Shown here piece by piece: positions 56,330 through 64,000 of a stretch of DNA of 64,000 bases. Below the pieces are notes generated by a model. It had not been told where the DNA came from. It saw only the letters and a list, made by a program, of their open reading frames with translations, and did no database searches. The stretch is taken from the NCBI GenBank assembly GCA_012976225.1, contig JAAVVG010000004.1:248001-312000 (forward strand), in the 5' to 3' direction. How positions within the stretch are numbered: the stretch's first letter is position 1; every line of letters starts with the position of its first letter. The DNA comes from Golubevia sp. BC0850 (lineage: Eukaryota > Basidiomycota > Exobasidiomycetes > Golubeviales > Golubeviaceae). The position numbers and the translations under genes were made by a program.

Positions 56330-56832
56330 GACTTAGGCTCGCCCTAGTAAGAAGTGGTGTTGGTTGATCAGGACAACAGAAGAGGTAGAAACAGACACGT
56401 ACTGGTATTATTACGTCGCGATGATTCTTCGAGCAACACTTGAACCTTTGAACCCTTGGACTGGCCGACTTGATTTGAGACTTGAGTCGATTGAGATTGC
56501 TCGTTCGAAATGATCTCGAAATGAAACCAATTGAGAAAGAACAATCTAGCACTTCGTGGAGTGGAGCGCGAGAGAGAACCTATTAGAGGCAAGAGAACAA
56601 CACAAGGACTGAAGACATGCAATTCCAGTGACGAGATCAATTAGATTATATTCCAATGGAGCTTTAAAACAAATAAAGAAGATGAAAAGTAATAAGCGGA
56701 AAGATAAGCAGCCAAAAGAGAGAACCTAGAATGTAGCGGCAAGTAGAGACAAGAGTAAATCCGTAAACCAAAATAGAGATAAAAGAAATGCATAGATAAT
56801 ATAGTTAGAACAAGCAAAATCATTCCTTCAGA
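56330..56832. other. Spacer between the reductase 3' end and the Tfc1-like start
   Basis: The 503 bp contain the Tfc1-like promoter (56330-56640) and an A-rich 3' flank of the reductase gene (56650-56830). Short frames on minus lack motifs. Confidence 0.4.
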
Positions 56833-57954
56833 TTAAACCACCCCAGCTTTAATCAAAGCCTCTGCACAACTCAAGACGGCCTCTTCTTCCGTTCTTGGTT
56901 GCCAACCCAAAGACTTTGCCTTCTCGTTCGAGAGATTCCTGACTTTTCCGAGACCTCCAATATTTCCTTTCAGTTGAGGAACTACGAAAGCCATGGCTCT
57001 GGTTAACCAATTAGGAAGAGTAAAAGTGGGAGCTTTCTTTCCTTGACCATCTGGTAGCGTTTGAAGAATCTTTCCGATTTCTGCCAGACTGAGAGTTTTA
57101 GTAGAAGCGATGAACCTTTCTCCGTTAGCTTTCTCTGAGAAGGCTGCAAGAAGATGAAGAGACGCTACATCTCTTACATCTGCGAAGGACGAGAAAAAGG
57201 TTCGGGAGTCAAATCGCGAAAAATGCTGCGTTGAAGGAAATGCTTACTCACCAACTACACCAAAGCTGAGATCAGGAACAGCTGGCATCTTTCCTTGAAG
57301 CATTTGCTGAATGATTCCGACTGTGGTCGACTCAGAGGGGATGATTAGAGGTAGACCAAAAACTGCTGCCGGGTTGACGACTGAAATCTCCATCTTTCCC
57401 CCATTTTCATCCTGATCTTGGGACTTGTAGAATTCCCATACTGCTCTCTCAGCGAAGATCTTGGATCTCAGGTAGGCTCCTGCCTCCGGCCCATTCTCAT
57501 CGGAGAAACTCGTTTCGTCCAAGATAACACCTTTCCATGGTACTCCGAAACAAACTGCTGCAATTGAGCTGGTTACAACTACTTTCTTGATTCCAGCAGC
57601 TTTGGCAGCTTTCAAAACTCTGAGAGTCCCTTCCTTGGCTGGCTTGATGAGTTCGTCTTCGTCCAGCGGAGAAGCTGCTGGAAATGGAGAGGCGATGTGA
57701 AGGACGATCTTCATGTCCTTGCATGCTTCAGACCAATTTTCATCCTTCAGGAGATCTGCTTGAATGAAGGAGAGGTTGGTGATGTCTACTCCTTTCGCTT
57801 CGAGAGTTTCTTGGATGATTGCCTTCTTCTTGTCGCTCCTGATCGTGGTCCTGACATAGTGGCCACTCTCCAAGGCTTGTTTGATAGTTTCCAAAGAGAT
57901 GAATCCTGATCCCCCGGTGATGAGCATCTTGGTGCTGGATTGAGCAGATTCCAT
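56833..57954 (-). CDS. NAD(P)-dependent extended SDR reductase (dihydroflavonol/methylglyoxal-reductase-like)
   Basis: Two exons, 57252-57954 and 56833-57179 (349 aa). N-terminal Rossmann motif MLITGGSGFISLETIKQALE (Gly-rich loop residues 14-17), then FIQADLLKDENWSEACKDMK, VLHIASPFP, KKVVVTSSIAAV (catalytic Ser about 129), EAGAYLRSKIFAERA (Tyr161, Lys165 of YxxxK), ISVVNPAAVFGL and the C-terminal DVRDVASLHLLAAFSE with GERFIAS. This set is the extended short-chain dehydrogenase group of dihydroflavonol-4-reductase, cinnamoyl-CoA-reductase-like and yeast Gre2 methylglyoxal reductase. It has no signal peptide, so it is cytosolic. The substrate is unknown. The gene is complete. Confidence 0.9.
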
Positions 57955-58754
57955 TTTTGGGAAGGAGTGGATAGGGGGAAAGAAGAACTTTCATCGAGAT
58001 CTCTTCTTACGACTATTGCTACAACGTGCCGCTGAGATCTGACGAAAGTCATCCTACTATCCTCGACTTGGATTATTCTACCATTCCGATTCAAAAGCAA
58101 TAAGGCAAGTCAAATTTGGATACGAGCATCCTTCTTGTTCAAGCCTACCACAGTTCTCTTCAAGCCTTAAAAGTTCTCCCCTTCAGATCACAAAAACACG
58201 CAGAGAACTCTAGAAACCGGATCAATTAATTGGTCATGATACAAGTTTTTCATGCAAGGATTAAGAAGGGGGAAAAATGGAACGGAAACGAGAAAGGAAA
58301 AGGGGGGAAGGGGAGCTGCGAAAACAAGAGCGAAGATTCAGAAAGAGGTGCTCAAAAAGGTAAACAAAGCGTCGAGAGGAACGAAGGACTCGGGTTTGAG
58401 AAGTGGACGAGTCCGAAGCGTGATGAGTATTTACTAGAGGGGAGGGGGTCAAAAGGGTTGGCGGTTCTATAAAAGACGAACGGACAAAAAGAAGAGAAGC
58501 TGAGAATGAAAATAAAGTTTGAGTTTGAAAAGAGAGAAATCTTTTTAGAAGAATTGGAGACGTGTATGGAATGTTTGACGAACTTGAAGAGAAGGGATTG
58601 ATAATGCGAAGATTGAGAGACCTGAACGATTTGACTTTTTGAGTTTGGAGTGTGAACGTGAATGGATTGGATTGATTGTCATTAGCAGAATTTAGGTTTA
58701 ATTTGAAAATAAGGATCTATCTACCAAGACCGTCTAGGTGGGTCGCTTGTGTTT
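57955..58754. other. Spacer between kinase 3' end and reductase 5' end
   Basis: These 800 bp contain the reductase promoter and kinase 3' flank, with a purine-rich run near 58265-58320 on plus. No gene is supported. Confidence 0.4.
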
Positions 58755-61700
58755 CTAATCGACTCTCATTGGACTGCCAGGGACAGCTTCCATGACTGGC
58801 ATTTGCTTGTTACGTCTTCCGAGTAGGGTAGCATTTCCCATGTTGAGCTCGAAAGCTCTCTTCTTGCTCTGAGAATTGCTTCCTCTGTCTCTAGTTCCGG
58901 CTCTACCTTCGTACAGAGCAGCTTCAGCCAGCTTACGGTCGGCTCCACCTCTACCTTGGTACTGTTGCTGTTGTTGAGGCTGTTGAGTCTGTTGCTGAGG
59001 TTGACGTTGAGAAGCTCTTGCACTTTTCTGAGATTGTTCCACAGCTCTGGCAGCTTCATTTCCATGTTTTCTTCTCGTGAGATCCGCCTCATCTTCCTCC
59101 TCTTCTTCATTCAGACCACCCAGAGGTTGAGAGTTTCCGGCGTTCTTCTGCCTGTGTCTTCCTTCTTCCTCCATTCTATGCACAGCGTAGGTGACGTCGA
59201 AGGCTTCCTTGAGTTGATGGATTCCAGGAGACATCATAGCTTGTCTTGACGGAGCTTCTCCTCTCTTCATCGACTGAAGCAGTGGAGAATCCAAAGGCAT
59301 CTCTGAAGTCTTGGCTAGGAGAATGTCTGCTGAGTTGAGGTCAGGAACTGGATCTTGAACGTTGCACCAAGGATGAGCTAAGAATTCATCGATGGTGTAG
59401 CGCTTAGAGGAGTCGACGCAAAGTAGATGAGTGATGAGATCCTTGGCTGAATCCGAGATGTCGTCCCACCAGGGTGATAGGAAGGTGTAATAACCTTTGG
59501 CTACCTTCTCCGTTAAGACCGAGATGGATTCGTCGTAGAATGGAGGGAAACCGCAGAGAAGAGTGTAGAGAACACATCCTAAGGCCCACATGTCCACGCT
59601 CTTGGAGTAGCGTTCGTCCTTGACGATCTCTGGAGCAGTGTAGCCTACGGTTCCACAGGGAGTCATCGTGCTCTCTTCCCAGACTACCTTGGAAAGTCCA
59701 AAGTCGGCGATCTTGACCTTTCCGATTCCTCCTCCACCGATACCTGGCATGAATTCTCCTTCGTCTTCCTTCTCCTCGTCGTAAGGTCTAGCTTTGGCCA
59801 TCTTGGAAGGAACAATCTTTATAGATTCGAATAGTAGATTCTCTGGTTTGATGTCACTAAGAATCGAGAAAGGTGGGAAGAGGCAATGAGTCAGCGAACT
59901 CGCCTCGGGTATCTGATGTGTTGGACTTCAGATTCCCGCTGAGTTGACTTGCTCCTCGAGAACTCACCGATGAACCACTCCTCTCTCTTCATGAAGATAC
60001 CTGATACCGTTGGCGACTTGCAAGATGACATGTCTACTGAGAGGCTCGCTGAAGTAGGTGAGCTTGACGATTTGGTGGAAAAGCTCTCCTCCCTTCAACA
60101 GCTCCAAGACTAAGAAGTAGTGTTCTCTAGATTCAGAGAATTCTAACAGTTCTACTATACCGTCGTGCTTGAGGTTGCGCATGATCTGAACTTCTTTCAA
60201 GATGTTCGCACGCTGAAGAAAGGAATGAAGGAGGAGAGGAGGGAGAGAGGTGTCAGTTTCGAAGTCCAAAAGGCGGGTGAATGCGCTTCCAGAGTCTCTG
60301 GGACAAGCACCGAGGGACAGATCTCTTGCAAGATCTAGAAGAAGCTTGCGACATCGGAAGAGATGCTCGAGGTAGTGATCTCGAAGATCGAGTTCCGAAG
60401 GCAGTCGAGCCTTTCGAGATCTCGACTTCGAGTATCCAACCTCTTTCTGCTCTTTCTAGTCAAACAAGTCTTCCGCCTTTGAACCCAACCAGATTTGAAT
60501 TCGAGATCCCCCAGCCCCTGTCCCCTTTCCTGCCACCAATCCACGTCGATTCAAGAAGGGAGGCGTACCTCAGTTACTCTGTTCTTCTTCCTGAACTGAG
60601 GATCGAGTCTTCCGTCAGCGTTCTAGAGGAAGAAGTTTATAGAGGAGAGTGATCAAGTTGAAGAGTAATCGCAGGTGAAGACGTAGAGATTTCAGAGAGG
60701 AAAATGTGGGGAGAGGCGAGGGAGGGGGTGGGGGGCAAATCAAGTCAGTCGGTTCAGTGACTTGCTAAAGGCTGGTAAGGGAATGGAGCCATCGAAAAAG
60801 ATGACGCCTAGCTTTGTGAAATGAGGTCATGAATCTTCTCAAAGCATAGTAAGGAATTCAAGCGACTGAGATAAGACTCGAGTCAAAGCTGGATGTGGAG
60901 GAAGTTTCTCCCAAGCTTGTTATCTCCAGCTGTCCCCACCTCCACATAGTCATTTCTTCTCCATTCAGTCTTCCTGCCCCTCGAATTCGACTAGCCAACA
61001 ATCCAGCTTCGAGACTTCTGAAGAGACATTACTAACCTGAGTGCTATTAAGTTCATATTTCCTGACCACCTTGACCGCCACCAGAGCACCAGTCTTCTTG
61101 TCTCTAGCTTTGTAAACATTTGAAAAAGCTCCACTAAAGAGAATTGGAAGGAGAGGAGAAAAGAGAGTGAGTGGGATTGGAAACGGAGATGACAAGACGA
61201 GATCGAGGAAAAGCTTTCCTAGTGAAGGCAGAAGATACTCACTCTCCCATCTTCGAGATCAAATCAAATCTTTCACTGAGCCCTTCATGATGGGGCATCT
61301 TTTCACTCGCTTCTCTTTCCTCATTGACAATCTGCTGAGCCTCTTGGGTGTACTCATCTTTAGACTTCTTAACTCCACCACTGGTACTCGACTCTAAGTT
61401 CATGTTCTGTTTGGAAGATTGATTCGCTGCTGCTACTGCTACCGCTGTTGCTGCTGCTGATTGAGCTGATGAGTTGTTGGTAGAGTGTTGTTGTTGCTTT
61501 GCGTGGAGATTGGAGGCTTGAGTTTGAGCTGCAGTACTTTCTGGAAGGTATCCTACTTGATTCGCAGAGGTGACTCCTGATCCGATTGGAGCGTGACTAT
61601 GACCGGATACTTCGGCTGGATGGACTTGTGCTTGGGTGGAACGAGGTGAGTTCTGGAAGAGGAAGGGAAGGGAGTTGTGAGATGAGAGGTGGAGGTTGGA

Positions 61701-61994
61701 GGAAAAAGATACTCGACAGCGTAAATATAGGCACAATTCTCTTGTCGCTTTACTGAATACTTTTTCTGAGCGATCAAAGTCTCCATCAACATCTGTCCGT
61801 AGCTTGTGTTACGAAGAAATGAGATGTCGTGTTAATCCATTTCCGTCTGCCTTCAACTACCTGCTCAACACACTAGGAACACTCAAAGCCGATCAAGATG
61901 AAAGATGAAAACTCACGGATGGATGTGTATTGTCTTGATCTCTAGCAGCTTTACCGTGCCTGATGAAGTTCTTGAGATTGTCAATGACTGGCAT
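58755..61994 (-). CDS. Srk1/Rck2-like CaMK-group Ser/Thr kinase
   Basis: Six exons: 61917-61994, 61718-61792, 61243-61652, 61038-61134, 59968-60212 and 58755-59856 (668 aa). N-terminal MPVIDNLKNFIRHGKAARDQ and a Gln/Ser/Ala-rich stretch precede the kinase domain: FDLISKMGDGAFSNVYKARD, VAVKVVRKYEL (Lys about 209), RANILKEVQIMRNLKHDGIV, ELLKGGELFHQIVKLTYFSE, GVVHRDIKPENLLFE, IADFGLSKVVWEEST, TVGYTAPEIVKDERYSKSVD, LYTLLCGFPPFYD and HPWC. 'LTYFSE.LSRHVI.Q' is typical of yeast Rck2 and S. pombe Srk1, which act below the Hog1/Sty1 stress MAPK. The tail has a Gln run and KKRAFELNMGNATLLGRRNK. The join GCT|GTCGAG at exon 2 is the weakest; CAG|GTTAG opens an 825-nt intron. A 5' UTR intron with donor near 62357 is likely. 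Confidence 0.9.
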
Positions 61995-62718
61995 TAGGTT
62001 GGGCCTTGAAGAGAGGTGAAGGAAGTGGAAGGGGAGGAAGCGGTAAAGTGGGACGATGTTTCTGCTTGACTAACTTTCTGTTGCTTGACTTTACTTCGAG
62101 ATTAAAATATCGAGGGAACAAAAGGAAAAGTTCAAGAAACTTGATGATACAGTTGGTAGGAGAAGGAAAGATGTTGGTGGAGGAGAGAGCAAGAGAATGA
62201 GTGGAGTTTCAAAAGTGAATCGGCTCGATCTGAGAAAGGGTTGGAGGTCCTGGCGTGGAACAAATCCCAAATAGTGTAAGAAAGAATTGAGTATTGAAAA
62301 GGGTAGAAGAAACAGTATAGTTGGAAATGGAAGGCAGAGGAGGAACAGAGGGGGAACTCACCTGCTGAGTTCCACCTGCTGGAGTGCTGGCTGCTGCTGT
62401 GAGGTAACTGGGTATGCTTAACGGTTAAGAAGACTTCCAGGAGGATCCGATTAGAGGGACGGCAGTTATAAAATTAGAGCAATTGAGCAATCTTGAGAGA
62501 GAGAAGAAAGAAGAAAGGAAACCTTTAAGATGGTAGAAGTGGTCCGTATAAGGGGGTAAGAGCGAAACTGAGTTCAGATCTGCGTTCAGGTCTATTAACC
62601 CTGATTTTCTGCTGTCTTCCTTCCCCTCTTTGCTCTTTATGAAGACATTTTGAGTATTTTTTCTGTTCGCTCTTGTCAGATATCAACATGTCAGACAAGC
62701 AGATCCAAAATATGGTCG
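61995..62718. other. Kinase promoter/5' leader region
   Basis: Minus-strand sequence at 62358-62405 ends in an exact GTGAGT donor and is Gln/Ala-rich if translated, without ATG. A CAAG acceptor lies 9 bases before the kinase ATG (61994). This suggests a spliced 5' untranslated leader. The rest of the stretch is AT-rich with no gene seen. Confidence 0.4.
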
Positions 62719-63126
62719 TCATTGCTGAATCGAAGAGAACAGCACTTCACATCTCTTCAACTTCACGAGAGTAATGGGACCGGATGAAGGGCAGAGAATT
62801 TTAAAAATGAACTTCTTACATTCTCTAGTCAAAATCCTTGCAGAAAAGTTGTCCCCTGGAGTGAGATGGGTTCCGTGAGATGAGATAGAGAGGTAGGTTG
62901 GAGACGGAAAGTGCGTATTGATACTCAACGCGTTTCGCTGGAGTCCAACTTCTGAGCAAAGCGAGATTGGACCTTTGTCTATGTGGGTCGGGTTGAAGCT
63001 TGGGACTGCAGATAGTTAGGCTGGTGGAATGTGATGAGAATGAAGGTCGATTTTGGGCGTTCTTGTACCTACTTGTATAGATCGAGCTCTGTTCAGGATG
63101 GACGAGCCAATAGTAGAACTGCTCAT
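62719..63126 (-). CDS. Hypothetical small two-exon gene
   Basis: Exon 1 would be 63069-63126 (MSSSTIGSSILNRARSIQV) and exon 2 62719-63005, which is open for 95 codons in phase (HIDKGPISLCSEVGLQRNAL, INTHFPSPTYLSISSHGTHL, NFSARILTREC, ITLVKLKRCEV) to a TGA. The donor is GTACAAG; a better-looking GTAGGT lies 4 bases upstream but breaks the frame. No motif is recognised and the N-terminus could be a mitochondrial signal. Weak: supported only by frame length and an acceptor CTGCAG. Confidence 0.25.
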
Positions 63127-63303
63127 CTTCAGAATTCTGTTGAAAGAGTTGAGAGGAAAAGTAATAGTACAGCCCAATAAGGACCGTTCATGACTCTGTA
63201 ATCTGTACCGCGTTCTCTCTTCAGTTCGCACCTTGCAAGCTTTCTTCAAAATCGAAACTACTTCTTCTCGTTCTCTCTCTATCTTCAGCCCAAGGCGCGC
63301 AGT

Positions 63304-63983
63304 ATGAATGAACGTCCTGACGGCTCTGCTGGAGAAGCCCAGGAACTCAAACAGAGATCTTCTCCGATCCCTTTCATCAAAGAAGAACCAATGGAAGCTG
63401 AAGACGTCAAGCCAGATCTTTCGCAAACCAATTCGACCATTTTCCCAATCCAACTTCTAGACAAGTCTCCACGCTCCGACTCAGACGATAGATTCATTCC
63501 AGTTCAAGTTCCAGAATTGGATTTCGAAGAACTGACTTTCCATCTAGACGTTACCAAACTATCTCAAGTCTTTCAACCACAAGTCAAGGTTAAGGTCGAG
63601 GAAGACGATCAAGGGTTCTCCATCATCGAGCCCTCTTACAGCTCAGAGAAGGCAATGGGAAAGAGAAAGGCCAATGCATCAGCTGGTCCATCTCAGCTCA
63701 AGAAGATCAAGCAGGAAGATGGGAACGAGGAGGAAAACTTCTTGGCTAGAACAAGTCTGCTCTTTGCCTTACGGCCTAAATCTTTAGATCCCCTTACTCC
63801 TATTTTTGGCAAGTCTTCTAATGCTATCAAATTGGAATGTGTTCCTCTTCACAGAATTCACGAAGAAAGCTTAATTCAGTAAGGTATTAAGTTATTAGAT
63901 AGAGATGGAAATCATTTACTAACTCTTCCAGTCTTGGAAGCTTTCAAGATCGAACCAAGTCGGTTCCCAGAGAGCTTCACTAA
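63304..63983 (+). CDS. Acidic protein with repeated SUMO-acceptor-type motifs
   Basis: Two exons, 63304-63878 and 63932-63983 (208 aa, phase fits). No known domain. It contains PFIKEEPME, KVKVEEDD, LKKIKQEDG and NAIKLEC, four matches to the psi-K-x-E sumoylation consensus, plus VKPD. MGKRKANAS and KKIKQ form basic patches that could be nuclear signals. A short aliphatic-acidic run (VPELDFEELTFHLDVTKL) may be an activation or SUMO-interaction segment. The end is near the window edge but the stop at 63981-63983 lies inside. SUMO targeting is inferred from motifs only. The reading frame is ATG-led after a CT-rich tract. Confidence 0.6.
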
Positions 63984-64000
63984 TTCAGAATGGTTACCCT

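Noticed and set aside
1-64000. CRISPR arrays, operons, viral or LTR elements
   Set aside because: No spaced direct repeats, polycistronic layout, integrase, reverse transcriptase or capsid-like frames were seen; this is intron-rich fungal DNA.

Overview
This 64 kb window is nuclear DNA from a fungus, most likely a basidiomycete. Nearly every gene is broken by short introns (mostly about 50-170 nt) with GTGAGT-type donors and CAG/TAG acceptors. Genes sit close together on both strands, CT-rich tracts lie just before several start codons, and the gene set is typical of fungi (Kre9-like wall protein, fungal TRP-like channel, Erj5-like J protein, Cps1-like vacuolar peptidase, Srk1/Rck2-like kinase). 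A Pucciniomycotina-like source would fit the low-complexity serine-rich proteins and the divergent F-box/LRR-type genes, but this is inference. Exon models were built by hand from splice sites and reading phase; the coordinates of joined exons are in each entry.

Left part (1-10,500): the tail of an FAD monooxygenase, an Erj5-like ER J protein, two tandem divergent SUMO-like genes, a GH30 glycosidase, an unrecognised coiled-coil protein and an alpha/beta hydrolase. Middle-left (11,200-29,000): a basic low-complexity protein ending in a CaaX box, a doubtful reading frame interrupted by one TGA, a full-length ABCC (MRP/Ycf1-type) transporter with a GC-AG intron, cactin (a spliceosome-associated factor), a BTB-like gene and a class I aminotransferase. 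Middle (29,300-41,430): a TRP-like membrane protein, a Kre9/Knh1-like wall protein built from very small exons, isoprenylcysteine methyltransferase (Ste14/ICMT) and a multi-span membrane protein of unknown role.

Right part (41,430-64,000): a disturbed patch with two hAT-like terminal repeats around a broken F-box gene, then a J-domain protein with a mitochondrial-type gene directly upstream, an ING-family PHD-finger protein, a Cps1-like M20 peptidase, a broken F-box/LRR-like gene, the TFIIIC subunit Tfc1/Sfc1, an NAD-dependent reductase, an Srk1/Rck2-like kinase, a weak hypothetical gene and an acidic protein carrying four SUMO-acceptor-type motifs.

There are no operons. Functional links are loose: SUMO-like modifiers and a possible SUMO target lie in the same window; ICMT could act on the CaaX protein; chromatin and RNA functions (ING, cactin, TFIIIC) and secretory or cell-surface functions (Erj5, GH30, Kre9-like, TRP-like, Cps1) recur. 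No tRNA, rRNA, CRISPR array, virus-like element or LTR element was recognised.
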